Shown piece after piece: positions 13,070 through 22,777 of a stretch of DNA of 64,000 nt (position 1 is its first letter; every line of letters starts with the position of its first letter). The stretch is from Neoarius graeffei (taxonomy: Eukaryota > Chordata > Actinopteri > Siluriformes > Ariidae): contig NC_083589.1 of NCBI RefSeq assembly GCF_027579695.1, forward strand, positions 39,619,335 through 39,683,334, read 5' to 3'. The position numbers were made by a program, and so were the translations under genes. Below the pieces are notes generated by a model. It was given only the letters and a program-made list of their open reading frames with translations, did not search any database and was not told the DNA's origin.

Positions 13070-13289
13070 TGCAAGCTTGTTTTGTTTTTAATTACCTGTA
13101 TTTACTTGAGTTTTTTTTTTTTTTACCTAATGAGTTTGACCTTACTGCATTTTAATCTTTGCGTTCTACTCATATTTTCAAATTCTACATCAATACATTT
13201 CTCTATTTATAAAACCATTAGTTGACTTAGTATCAGACAGCTTCAAGTAGTTGGTCTAAATTCTTAACCAATTTAAAAATTAACAGATA

Positions 13290-13667
13290 TTGCATGGTGG
13301 TGTAGTGGTTAGCACTGTTGCCTCACAGCAAGAAGGTCCTGGGTTTGAGCGCCATGGCTGACGAGGGCCTTTCTGTGTGGAGTTTGCATGTTCTCCTCGT
13401 GTCTGCATGGGTTTCCTCCGGGTGCTCCGGTTTCCCCCACAGTCCAAAGACATGCAGGTTAGACTAATTGGTGGCTCTAAATTGACCGTAGGTGTGAATG
13501 TGACTGTGAATGGTTGTCTGTGTCTATGTGTCAGCCCTGTGATGACCTGGTGACTTGTCCAGGGTGTACCCCACCTCTCGTCCATAGTCAGCTGGGATAG
13601 GCTCCAGCTTACCTGCGACCCTGTAGAACAGGATAAAGCGGCTACAGATAATGGATGGATGGATAGA
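13290..13667 (+). mobile_element. tRNA-headed SINE copy
   Basis: Full-length plus-strand copy. The head 'tggtgtagtggttagcac' acts as an A-box-like region and 'gggtttgagc' as a B-box-like region. The conserved body follows, ending in a GGAT-repeat tail. Confidence 0.9.
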
Positions 13668-14867
13668 CGTGACAGTGAGAATGAGACTACTGTAATCTAT
13701 GTGCTGCTACGTACACTATCAAACCAGTTTCTATTGCAACAGCGAAACTAATAGTAGATTAATAGATTGTATGTTTAGAGTTACTATCATACCAACTATA
13801 CTAACATTTGATGTGTTTTTAGTTAACCATAGCTAATGCTTTCCCATTCTTCCATGGTGAAAGAGATAATAATATACCATCTGTAACTGAAATGAACGTG
13901 TGATTTGAGGCAGGTGTTTTTTAATGTTAAATCAGTATACATCATTTATGGGGAACTGGAAAGTCTTTACATATCCACTGACTCACGAGATCAATAGTAA
14001 TGGACCAGCAACCAGAAGTTAGCTTGCTATTTCACCACAAGGTGTCAGACTTTCCACACTTTGAGAATCTCAGTGCCAGCTACAGTTTATTAAAATTCAT
14101 CTATTGTTCTTGATTTACTGTCATGATGCTTAAAAGGTTGTCTGATCACTCAACATTATTTTCACAACGCTCTTTGAAAACATTCAATTAGTTCTACTGT
14201 GGACTCAAGTACAGACATAAAAAAAATGACCTCCTCAACAATTAGATATGCAAAATCTGTTTGATCACATCAGTTGAGAGAAAATTGCACATTGGATTGA
14301 AAGGTGTTTTTATAACAGTAGGAAGTATTTTGCTGTTGAGTCCGTTTTTAATATCAACTACTTTCTGTCCTTCTATTATAATCGGTCTCTATCTATAAAA
14401 AAAATTCTCTCTGTCTTGCAGTCATTCTCAGTCACCCATCATTAGCAGGTTTAGCTGAACCAAGGGCTGGTATTTAAGCAGGGAAAAGGTTAAAGACCAA
14501 ACATGAGAGCAAAGATGCAAAGATTTGATTGACACTTGTGGCCAATTAGCAGCCATAGCCAAGGCAAGATTGTCTGGCAAATCAAAGCAGCATTTCCGTG
14601 AGGTCAACTCAGAGATGGCAGAGCATAAAAATGTGACGGTTAATTCTTTTTCTCTCTGGCTCAGCTCTCAGTGTGTGTAGTCATTGCTTTGGGCTTTTGT
14701 CTATGGAAAGAGAGTATATCATTCAAAGTAAATTTCATCAGTAGTGTAAGTGTTCAACCTTAACCAGTCTTCATCCATGAGATCTCAAACAATGGACATA
14801 GTTGGGAGTGTAACTAACTGTTAAGCCCTAAAAAAATTACTGTCTAAAAAAAGATTATATATCAGTG
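13668..14867. other. Intergenic, nothing recognised
   Basis: About 1.2 kb of AT-rich sequence with no gene, RNA or repeat signal that I can support. Confidence 0.4.
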
Positions 14868-14996
14868 CCGAGTTTTCCAAAAGCATTGTAGCACAAAGAT
14901 CATCGTTAAATGGTAGAGCGAGCAGCACAATGAACACTTTCTCTCCTAGTTAAGAGGCTCTTAGCATTAAGAGGCTTTTGGGAAACCCACCACAGT
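14868..14996. mobile_element. Short foldback MITE
   Basis: A roughly 130-bp segment with inverted ends 'gagttttccaaaagc' and 'cttttgggaaac'. Its inner phrase 'atcgttaaatggtagagcg' recurs in the copy at 15947-16013. No transposase, and the TSD is not resolved. Confidence 0.55.
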
Positions 14997-15081
14997 TCAG
15001 TTCTTACCATAAACCATAGGGTTTCCCTTCAAAATATTAGGCTCTTTAAATGAGATTCAAATGGGATTATTCAATGGCTAG

Positions 15082-15430
15082 GGTGGCACGGTGGTGTAGT
15101 GGTTAGCACTGTCGCCTCACAGCAAGAAGGTCCTGGGTTTGAGCCCAGCAGCCGATGGGGGCCTTTCTGTGTGGAGTTTGCATGTTCTCCTTGTGTCTGC
15201 ATGGGTTTCCTATGGGTGCTCCGGTTTCCCCCACAGTCCAAAGACATGCAGGTTAGGTTAATTGGTGGCTCTAAATTGACCGTAGGTGTGAATGGTCTCT
15301 ATGTATCGGCCCTGCAATGATTTGGCGACTTATCCAGGGTGTACCATGCCTCTCGCTCATAGTCAGCTGGGATAGGCTCCAGCTTGCCTGTGACCCTGCA
15401 CAGGATAAGTGGTTATGGATAATGGACAGA
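15082..15430 (+). mobile_element. tRNA-headed SINE inserted into an older SINE
   Basis: Full-length copy flanked by a 12-bp duplication with one mismatch: TTCAATGGCTAG at 15070-15081 and TTCAAGGGCTAG at 15431-15442. The right duplication runs straight into the head of the degraded SINE that follows, so this copy landed inside it. Confidence 0.85.
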
Positions 15431-15436
15431 TTCAAG

Positions 15437-15725
15437 GGCTAGCACTGTCATGTCACAGCAAGTTCTGGGTTTGAATCTCCTGGTCAACTGGGGCCTTTCT
15501 GTATGGAGTTTGCATGTTCCCTTCGTGTCTGCATGGGTTTCCTCCTACAGTCCAAAGACATGCATAATAGGCTACTCTAAATTACCCATAGGTGTGAATG
15601 TGAGTGTGAATGACTGTCTGTCTCTCCGTGTTGCCCAGAGGTGTACCCCACATCTCGCCTGAAGTCAGCTGGGACTGAATCCAGTTCACCCCTGATTTCA
15701 ATGGATAAGTTGGTATAGAAAGTGA
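15437..15725 (+). mobile_element. Degraded tRNA-headed SINE
   Basis: The same family's head ('ggctagcactgtcatgtcac') and body are recognisable but with many substitutions and several deletions. It is much older than its neighbour. Confidence 0.75.
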
Positions 15726-15946
15726 ATAGTCAAATGTGCACAGTAATATTCTGGCCATTTATAGAGCCCTAAGGCTTTTTATTTCCTGAACCTTCTAGCA
15801 ACAGAACACATTGGGGCCAAGTCCACGTTAACTATTTATAGGCCTGCTTGTTTTGAGCTATTAAGGTTTGGATTAAACTAACTCAGTTAAACCCTGCTCG
15901 CTCTGGTCAAATAACAGCTGCCAAAATACAGACTGAGCTGGCCCGA

Positions 15947-16013
15947 GTTTCCCAAAAACATCGCAGCACAAAGGTCGTCGTTAAATGGTAGCACAAGTTT
16001 TTGGGAAACCCAC
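15947..16013. mobile_element. Short foldback MITE, second copy
   Basis: Ends 'gagtttcccaaaaac' and 'gtttttgggaaac' are inverted. The internal 'cgtcgttaaatggtagcac' matches the copy at 14868-14996. Only about 67 bp remain. Confidence 0.6.
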
Positions 16014-16049
16014 CCCTGTTTGTGAGGGTAGACCATCTTTGCCAGCATG

Positions 16050-17119
16050 TACAGTGGTGCTTGAAATTTTGTGAACCCTTTAGAATTTTCTATATTTCTG
16101 TATAAATATGACCTAAAACATCATCAGATTTTCACACAAGTAGATAAAGAGAACCCAGTTAAACAAATGAGACAAAAATATTATACTTGGTCATTTATTT
16201 ATTGAGGAAAATGATCCAGTATTGCATATCTGTGAGTGGCAAAAGTATGTGAACCTTTGCTTTCAGTATCTGCTGTGACCCCCTTGTGCAGCAATAACTG
16301 CAACTAAACATTTCCGGTAACTGTTGATCAGTCCTGGACACCGGCTTGGAGGAATTTTAGCCCATTCCTCCATACAGAACAGCTTCAACTCTGGGATGTT
16401 GGTGGGTTTCCTCACATGAACTGCTCACTTCATGTCCTTCCACAACATTTCAATTGGATTAAGGTCAGGACTTTGTGAGAGAGGCCTTCAGTTGCTTAGA
16501 AGTTACCCTGGGGTCCTTTGTGACCTCACCAACTATTACACACCTTGCTCTTGGAGTGATCTTTGTTGGTTGACCACTCCTGGGGAGGGTAACAATGGTC
16601 TTGAATTTCCTCCATTTGTACACAATCTGTCTGACTGTGGATTGGTGGAGTCCAAACTCTTTAGAGATGGTTTTGTAACCTTTTACAGCCTGATGAGCAT
16701 CAACAACGCTTTTTCTGAGGTCCTCAGAAATCTCCTTTGTTCGTGCCATGATACACTTCCACAAACATGTGTTGTCAAGATCAGACTTTGATAGATCCCT
16801 GTTCTTTAAAATAAAACAGGGTGCCCACTCACACCTGATTGCCATCCCATTGATTGAAAACACCTGACTCTAATTTCACCTTCAAATTAACTGCTAATCC
16901 TAGAGGTTCACATACTTTTGCGACTCACAGATATGTAATATTGGATCATTTTCCTCAGTAAATAAATGACCAGGTATAATATTTTTATCTCATTTGTTTA
17001 AGTGGGTTCTCTTTATCTACTTTTAGGACTTGTGTGAAAATCTGATGATGTTTTAGGTCATATTTATGCAGAAATATAGAAAATTCTAAAGGGTTCACAA
17101 ACTTTCAAGCACCACTGTA
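16050..17119 (-). mobile_element. Tc1-like element, internally deleted
   Basis: Flanked by inverted ends TACAGTGGTGCTTGAAA / TTTCAAGCACCACTGTA with TA at the borders, typical of Tc1/mariner. It contains a minus-strand transposase N-terminus, then jumps to the 3' part of the element, so the DDE core has been deleted. It is the same family as the nearly complete copy at 56150-57746, though the terminal repeats differ at several bases. Confidence 0.92.
16465..16749 (-). pseudogene. Truncated Tc1-family transposase (DNA-binding part)
   Basis: A 94-residue frame starting [13 protein letters not shown]. It holds the paired helix-turn-helix DNA-binding region of Tc1 transposases, including the basic '[10 protein letters not shown]' stretch and a GRPTK-like 'SGQPTKIT' linker. 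It ends after 'LKASLTKS', before any catalytic Asp. Tc1 transposases are usually about 340 residues, so the catalytic domain is missing. Confidence 0.85.
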
Positions 17120-17321
17120 TGTTATTTTCAGCCATCCTTATTGCATGAGTAAAGTATTCTATAAATGTTGTGATTTGCTGATAGTCTTACTGTTGTGTTA
17201 TTTTCTTTAAAATAACATATCTATAATGTGGCATGAGCAATTTAGAAGTTGTTTCCATTGCTTCACAGATCTCACTTTGAGAACCACTCAAGGATCCATG
17301 GGCTGGGACAACAACAGCAAC

Positions 17322-17339
17322 AACAACCACACACACACA

Positions 17340-17415
<76 letters not shown>
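17322..17415. repeat. Compound (CA)n(CT)n microsatellite
   Basis: About 60 bases of CA units followed by about 32 bases of CT units, directly before the SINE at 17425. Frames across it encode only His/Thr or Leu/Ser repeats and are not genes. Confidence 0.95.
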
Positions 17416-17417
<2 letters not shown>

Positions 17418-17424
17418 AGGACCT

Positions 17425-17758
17425 CCATCCATCCATTATCTGTAGCCACTTATCCTGTTCCACAAGGACTATGGGCGAGAGGCGGGGTACACCCTGGACA
17501 AGTCGCCAGGTCATTGCAAGGCTGACACAGAGACAAACAACCAGGTGCATTCACACTCACACCTACGGTCAATTTACAGCCACAAATTAGCCTAACCTGC
17601 ATGTCTTTGGACTGTGGGGGAAACCGGAGCACCTGGAGGAAACCCATGCAGACACAGGGAGAACATGCAAACTCCACACAGAAAGGCCCCTATCTCAAAC
17701 CCAGGACCTTATTGCTGTGAGGCGACAGTGCTAACCACTACACCACCATGCCGCCCTG
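17425..17758 (-). mobile_element. tRNA-headed SINE with 11-bp TSD
   Basis: Minus-strand copy flanked by CTACAGGACCT at 17414-17424 and 17759-17769. It shows the complete order tail, body, tRNA-like head when read on the plus strand, with a shortened head-body junction. Confidence 0.9.
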
Positions 17759-18236
17759 CTACAGGACCTAAGTTTGACAAATCTAATGTGTCATTTACCA
17801 GTTTGACCAGCTCAACCAGTGTTGGTAGCTGGTCTGACCAGGCTGGACTTTTTTCACTAAGGAAGAACAAATATTAAAGTGCATATCATGGGTAAATTCA
17901 GGAGCAAGATCAATGTAATTCTCCTATTTTATTTTAAACTTTGGTCAAATATCTGTCACATTTTGCATTTTGTGCAATTTTTTTTACCTTGCGCAATACC
18001 AGAAAAATTCAGTTGAAATCAAGCCATTTGAGGCGAATTGGTCCACCTCTGAAAAAAACTTGGCATTTGGATTTCCTGGCAAACATTGATTTTCGTGACG
18101 TCACGTGCGGGACGCCTCCCTCTGAATCCTACATCAGCGCTGGTTTGTTTATGAGAAAACGACCTGGTGGTTTTCTGTAAATTTCTTCAGTGTTATCACG
18201 TAATTATTAAAATGGTTAACAGATGTATCGTAGGAG

Positions 18237-18453
18237 AATGTTGTGGATGGATGTGGGAAGGAGAATGTTGAGGATGGAGCTGCCAGGCAAACGAAAACGA
18301 GGAAGGCCAAAGAGGAGATACATGGATGTGGTGGGAGAGGACATGAAAGTGGCAGGTGTAGTAGAGAAGGATGCTGAAGACAGGGAGCAATGGAGACAAA
18401 AGATCTCCTGTGGTGACCCCTAATCGGGAGCAGCCAAAAGAAGAAGAAGAAGA
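18237..18453 (+). mobile_element. LINE 3' end (RTE-like), truncated, with 16-bp TSD
   Basis: Encodes the last residues of a LINE reverse transcriptase ('KRGRPKRRYMDVV' ... 'EQWRQKISCGDP' stop), then a GAA-repeat tail. It is flanked by AGATGTATCGTAGGAG at 18221-18236 and AGATGTATCATAGGAG at 18454-18469 (one mismatch). It is the same family as 21401-21929. 5' truncation with a TSD is the hallmark of target-primed reverse transcription. Confidence 0.85.
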
Positions 18454-18501
18454 AGATGTATCATAGGAGGGTGTAGCAACACCAATCTTGGTGGGATTAG
18501 T

Positions 18502-18806
18502 CTCATCTCATTATCTCTAGCCGCTTTATCCTGTTCTACAGGGTCGCAGGCAAGCTGGAGCCTATCCCAGCTGACTACGGGCGAAAGGCGGGGTACACCC
18601 TGGACAAGTTGCCAGGTCATCACAGGGCTGACACAGAGACACAGACAACCATTCACACTAACATTCACACCTACGGTCAATTTAGAGTCACCAGTTAACC
18701 TAACCTGCATGTCTTTGGACTGTGGGGGAAACCGGAGCACCCAGAGGAAACCCACGCGGACACAGAGAGAACATGCAAACTCCGCACAGAAAGGCCCTCG
18801 TTGGCT
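18502..18806 (-). mobile_element. tRNA-headed SINE inside the THAP element
   Basis: 5'-truncated minus-strand copy flanked by GGTGGGATTAGT (18490-18501) and GATGGGATTAGT (18807-18818). The related element at 22778-23442 shows the uninterrupted site near 23150, confirming the insertion point. Confidence 0.9.
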
Positions 18807-19126
18807 GATGGGATTAGTACTCATCGTTTTCCAAAAGACTGGGCAATGAGAGAGAAATGGGAGCGCTTGGTCTAGTCTACACAGGCTGTGCACTGAAACC
18901 GTGCAAGCTCTAGCAGCCTGCTGGCGCTTCCGCAGGTGACGTCACGAATCTGGCTCCAGACTCCCTTGGGATTTTTCCAGACGTGTTTTGTGATTTTATT
19001 TTTTTCTGCTGTAAACAGATAGCCTTGTGCAAAATTACCCTTCTGGATGAGTGTGTAAAGGGACATACTTTCATATTAAAAACCAAAAAAAAACAAAAAC
19101 AAATTGGTCCAGGATATGCACTTTAA

Positions 19127-19599
19127 AGGAACAGTCCACCGTACTTCCATAATGAAATGTGCTCTTATCTGAATTGAGACGAGCTGCTCCGTACCTCTCC
19201 GAGCTTTGCGCAACCTCGCAGTCAGTCAGACGCGCTGTCACTCCTGTTAGCAATGTAGCTAGGCTCAGCATGGCCAATGGTATTTTTTGGGGCTGTAGTT
19301 AGATGAGACCAAACTCTTCCGCGTTTTTCCTGTTTACATAGGTTTATATGACCAGTGATATGAAACAAGTTCAGTTACACAAACCTATGTAAACAGGAAA
19401 AACGCAGAAGAGTTTGGTCGCATCTAACTACAGCCCCAAAAAATACCATTGGCCATACTGAGCCTAGCTACATTGCTAACAGGAGTGACAGCGTGTCTGA
19501 CTGACTGGGAGGTTGCGCAAAGCTCGGAGAGGTACGGAGCAGCTCGTCTCAATTCAGATAAGAGCATATTTCATTATGGAAGTACGGTGGACTGTTCCT
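19127..19599. mobile_element. Near-perfect foldback element with TTAA target
   Basis: Two inverted arms of 219 nt each (19127-19345 and 19381-19599) around a 35-nt spacer. By eye the arms differ at about six positions. TTAA lies on both sides (19123-19126 and 19600-19603), and the left TTAA is shared with the right end of the THAP element. No coding capacity. It is a MITE of the Kolobok/piggyBac type by target preference (inference). Confidence 0.85.
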
Positions 19600-19605
19600 T
19601 TAAGG

Positions 19606-19989
19606 GGGGCGGCACGGTGGTGTAGTGGTTAGCGCTGTCGCCTCACAGCAAGAAGGTCCGGGTTCGAGCCCCGTGGCCGGCGAGGGCCTTTCTGTGTGGA
19701 GTTTGCATGTTCTCCCCGTGTCCGCGTGGGTTTCCTCCGGGTGCTCCGGTTTCCCCCACAGTCCAAAGACATGCAGGTTAGGTTAACTGGTGACTCTAAA
19801 TTGACCGTAGGTGTGAATGTGAGTGTGAATGGTTGTCTGTGTCTATGTGTCAGCCCTGTGATGACCTGGTGACTTGTCCAGGGTGTACCCCGCCTTTCGC
19901 CCGTAGTCAACTGGGATAGGCTCCAGCTTGCCTGCGACCCTGTAGAACAGGATAAAGCGGCTAGAGATAATGAGATGAGATGAGATGAG
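19606..19989 (+). mobile_element. tRNA-headed SINE copy, well preserved
   Basis: Plus-strand copy close to the family consensus: 'gcggcacggtggtgtagtgg' head, 'gggttcgagccccgtgg' B-box region, full body, and an ATGAG-repeat tail. It starts next to the TTAA border of the foldback element. Confidence 0.92.
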
Positions 19990-20322
19990 AAAGAGAGATG
20001 GGGGAAAACACCTCACAGACATGAATCTGATAAACCTTATCTATAAACAGTGGTGGGTGGGTGAGTGGTTTCCATAACACACCCATTCCACTTCCGGTTA
20101 TGAAACGTTCCATATGTAGAGCTGTTTATTAAAGTAGGTAATGTTTCTTATATTGTTGTGCAGCAGTGTTCAGAAACCGCATACTGCCTCTGCTGGTGTA
20201 CTAGTTTGACACCTTTTGTAGTGGATAAGAAGGCGGTTTGGATTTGGGCCCAAGTTTCCCTTCCCTTCACTTTCTTGTGGAATGTTTGGAGGAACTCTGA
20301 AAGAACTCGCGAGAGCAGCAGG

Positions 20323-20345
20323 GCGCATGCGCAGTGCTGAGAGAG
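20323..20345 (+). promoter_or_regulatory. Candidate promoter of the ARHGAP8-like gene
   Basis: GCGCATGCGCA at 20323-20333 is a textbook NRF1 palindrome, and about 17 bases downstream 'acaggaagttg' (from 20350) contains an ETS-type GGAA core. The stretch from about 20290 to 20560 is richer in CpG than its surroundings and has no TATA box. A good splice donor follows at 20392. This is the pattern of a TATA-less vertebrate promoter. Assignment to the gene 10.7 kb downstream is inference. Confidence 0.45.
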
Positions 20346-20391
20346 TCTCACAGGAAGTTGTATTTCTGAGCACCTGGTTCAACGACTGACG
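20341..20391 (+). other. Candidate 5' non-coding exon 1 of the ARHGAP8-like gene
   Basis: The sequence ends '...gactgacg' before GTAAGAAAG, a strong donor at 20392. It sits just downstream of the NRF1/ETS pair and carries no ATG in this stretch. It would splice to the acceptor at 31122-31123. Its start, and whether another exon intervenes, cannot be seen from sequence. Confidence 0.35.
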
Positions 20392-20576
20392 GTAAGAAAG
20401 TTTTCTCTCTCTTTTTTGTTACGTGTTTTCAGTCAAACGGCTTCTCACAAGCTTCGTGTGCAGCTGACGGAGGGATAAAACGGAGTTAGAAGGTTTAGAA
20501 TGATTTTAATTCACCACACGGCGCTATAAACCTTTAAGTAGTAGTAGAGTTCCTGCTCAGGTGTTTCAGCAGAACC

Positions 20577-20577
<1 letters not shown>

Positions 20578-20612
<35 letters not shown>
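20578..20612. repeat. (CT)n microsatellite
   Basis: About 17 CT dinucleotides followed by a few CACT units, roughly 190 bases downstream of the candidate first-exon donor. Confidence 0.95.
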
Positions 20613-20617
<5 letters not shown>

Positions 20618-20821
20618 ACTCACAGCAGGGGCATTCTCATAGGGACACTTTCTGTTGTTGTTTGTGTATGATTTTTGTTTTTAAATAAATGAAATCAGAT
20701 GAACTGCAGTCACTAGATTAGATAGAATTTTATTGATCCCTTTGGGAGGGTTCCCTCAGGGACATTAAGATTCCAGCAGCATCATTACAGGATAAACAGA
20801 AAATATAGAAAAAAAACCTTA

Positions 20822-21192
20822 CCTCATCTCATCTCATTATCTGTAGCCGCTTTATCCTGTTCTACAGGGTCGCAGGCAAGCTGGAGCCTATCCCAGCTGA
20901 CTACGGGCGAAAGGCGGGGTACACCCTGGACAAGTCGCCAGGTCATCACAGGGCTGACACATAGACACAGACAACCATTCACACTCACATTCACACCTAC
21001 GGTCAATTTAGAGTCACCAGTTAACCTAACCTGCATGTCTTTGGACTGTGGGGGAAACCGGAGCACCCGGAGGAAACCCACGGGGAGAACATGCAAACTC
21101 CGCACAGAAAGGCCCTCGCCGGCCACGGGGCTCGAACCCGGACCTTCTTGCTGTGAGGCGACAGCGCTAACCACTACACCACCGTGCCACCC
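20822..21192 (-). mobile_element. tRNA-headed SINE copy
   Basis: Full-length minus-strand copy with an ATCTC-repeat tail on the left and the head ('accaccgtgccaccc') on the right. A short deletion removes the usual 'gcggacac' next to 'ggaaacccac'. Confidence 0.92.
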
Positions 21193-21212
21193 TATGTATT
21201 TACATATGACAT

Positions 21213-21400
21213 GACATGTCCTTCCCATGCCATGTGGCGCATCGGGCGGCGCCGATCTCCGTTTCGTAACCCTCGGCCTCTCGCCTATTACATAGCTAGG
21301 GTTACAGTGGGGGGCTAGTCCTCTGGTAACCACGAGAGTTTAACTCCCCACTCGCATCTGTATTGCAGCGTGCCTTGCCAGATGGTAGTAGGTACCATTT
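21213..21400 (-). mobile_element. Second SINE family, 5' truncated copy
   Basis: Antisense to the plus-strand element at 30195-30485: shared blocks include 'ttcccatgccatgtgg', 'cctctggtaaccacgagag' and 'tgccttgccagatggtagta'. The tRNA-like head is absent here. Confidence 0.8.
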
Positions 21401-21929
21401 AGAATAAGATGGGGAGAATGAGAGATATTGCACAGTTGGAGAAGGATTTTGGGAGTCATTTGTGATCGGAAAGTCCCAGCAAAAGTGAAAGGTAAGATGT
21501 ATAAGACAGTACCGAGGCCAGCTGTGATGTATAGATTGGAGACCGTACCCTTAACGAAGAGACCGGAGGCAAAGTCGGAGGTGGCGGAGTTGAGGATGTT
21601 AAGGTTTACGATGGGAGGTTGGACAGGATAAGGAACGAGCACATCAGAGGGACAGCACATGTGGAGAGCTTGGGAATGAAGCTAAGAGAGATGAGACTGA
21701 GATGGTATGGGCACATCCTGAGAAGAGATGCAGAGCATGTTGGAAGGAAAATGTTGAGGATGGAGCTGCCAGTCAGACGAAAACGAGGAAGGCCAAAGAG
21801 GAGATACATGGATGTGGTGAGAGAGGACATGAAAGTGGCAGGTGTGGTAGAGAAGGATGCGGAAGACAGGGAGCAATGGAGACGAAAGATCTGCTGTGGC
21901 GACCCCTAATTGGGAGCAGCCAAAAGAAG
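21401..21929 (+). mobile_element. RTE-like LINE 3' fragment
   Basis: Encodes the C-terminal thumb and tail of a LINE reverse transcriptase across shifted frames: 'VICDRKVPAKVKGKMYKT', then 'RIRNEHIRGTAHVESLG', 'RLRWYGHILRRD', 'RKRGRPKRRYMDVV' and 'GDP' stop. The 'RWYGH' and 'RGRPKxR' motifs are typical of RTE-type and related LINEs. Frameshifts occur near 21620. A short GAA-like tail follows the stop. Confidence 0.75.
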
Positions 21930-21973
21930 AATTATATTACACATTGTCCAGTATTGCTTATTGTTAGGCTAGG

Positions 21974-22380
21974 CTACAGCTCCTTCCCGTCCTCTGTCCT
22001 CCTGTTACCCCACCTCCCCCCCAGAGAGGAGTTGTACAGTCCGATGACATGAGGGGCAAAGGAGTTTTTAAGTCTGTTCATCCTGCACTTGGGAAGGAGC
22101 ATTTTGTCACTGAACAGGCTCCTCTGGTTGCTGATGACGGTGTGCAGAGGGTGACTACCATCGTCCATGATGTTCAATAGTTTGTCCGTAGTCCTCTTCT
22201 CTGCCACCGTCACCAGAGAGTCCAGCTTCATGCCAACCACAGAGCCGTCCAGCCTGGATGTGTCCTCCTTGGATGTGCTGCTTGAATGCCAACGTTTACC
22301 TGTCCTGCTTTTCTGAAATAGTTTCACACTCGGCTTGAACATATATTTATGGAAGCCTTTGGGGTTAAAAATGAAGTTGT
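21974..22380 (-). pseudogene. LINE reverse-transcriptase C-terminal remnant
   Basis: The minus-strand frame contains 'LDSLVTVAEKRTTDKLLNI', 'HPLHTVISNQRSLFSDKMLL' and 'CRMNRLKNSFAPHVIGLYN', an arrangement I recognise from the C-terminus of fish LINE ORF2 proteins. The upstream coding part is absent. The frame lies close to the matching 3' UTR at 20713-20815, interrupted by later insertions. Confidence 0.6.
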
Positions 22381-22570
22381 CATCATAGAGGCTTAACAAT
22401 TTTTCATAATAATGAGAACATTTACTCAAAATTATGGCATACTAGCTCATAATGAGATGTTGAGTCATCATTTATGCTACACTAAGTCATAATTGAGATA
22501 GTAGAGCATAATTATGAGAGAAATTCATAATTATGAATAAAATAATCTCATTATGATGTACACAGCTACC

Positions 22571-22668
22571 TGATTCCAACACCATATTAATGAGGTTTCT
22601 TATAATTGATTTAATATCACAAATCATAATAATAAGAAACCTTGTTAATATGGTGGCGGAATCAGGCA
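22571..22668. repeat. Imperfect hairpin
   Basis: Arms 'gattccaacaccatattaat' and 'ttaatatggtggcggaatc' are inverted around an AT-rich loop of about 40 bases. Probably the core of a small MITE whose ends I cannot define. Confidence 0.6.
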
Positions 22669-22777
22669 TCTGTGCGGTACCTACTATCTGTTCTATTGAA
22701 CAGATGTTTAATTTTGCAGCAAATAAATAAATAGAAAGCTACATATTTCAGGAAATTTGAGTTACAGTCCCACTTAA

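Larger units (their letters stand above)
17878..19122 (+). mobile_element. TTAA-flanked DNA element with THAP exon, copy 1 (Kolobok- or piggyBac-like)
   Basis: Begins AGTGCATATC and ends GATATGCACT, flanked by TTAA at 17874-17877 and 19123-19126. A 4-bp TTAA target fits Kolobok and piggyBac. The THAP-type reading frame inside favours Kolobok, whose proteins carry THAP domains (established family trait); the assignment is inference. Two later insertions lie within it: a LINE tail at 18237-18453 and a SINE at 18502-18806. Copy 2 (22778-23442) has the same sequence without these insertions. Confidence 0.72.
20713..22380 (-). mobile_element. Minus-strand LINE 3' part, broken by three insertions
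   Basis: The 3' end lies at 20713-20815 with TAGAT-type repeats ('actagattagatagaatttt', antisense to an ATCTAAT tail) and a terminal UTR closely matching the LINE at 43005-43806. The coding part lies at about 21974-22380. Between them sit a SINE (20822-21192), a second-family SINE (21213-21400) and an RTE-like LINE fragment (21401-21929). That both ends belong to one original insertion is inference from order and orientation. Confidence 0.6.

Noticed and set aside
13290-13360. tRNA gene suggested by 'gtagtggttagcac' and 'gggtttgagcgcc'
   Set aside because: The A- and B-box-like motifs belong to the SINE head, repeated in many copies; no complete cloverleaf is formed.
17187-17590. Frames rich in Thr-His, Ser-Leu or Arg-Glu
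   Set aside because: Translations of the CA/CT microsatellite.
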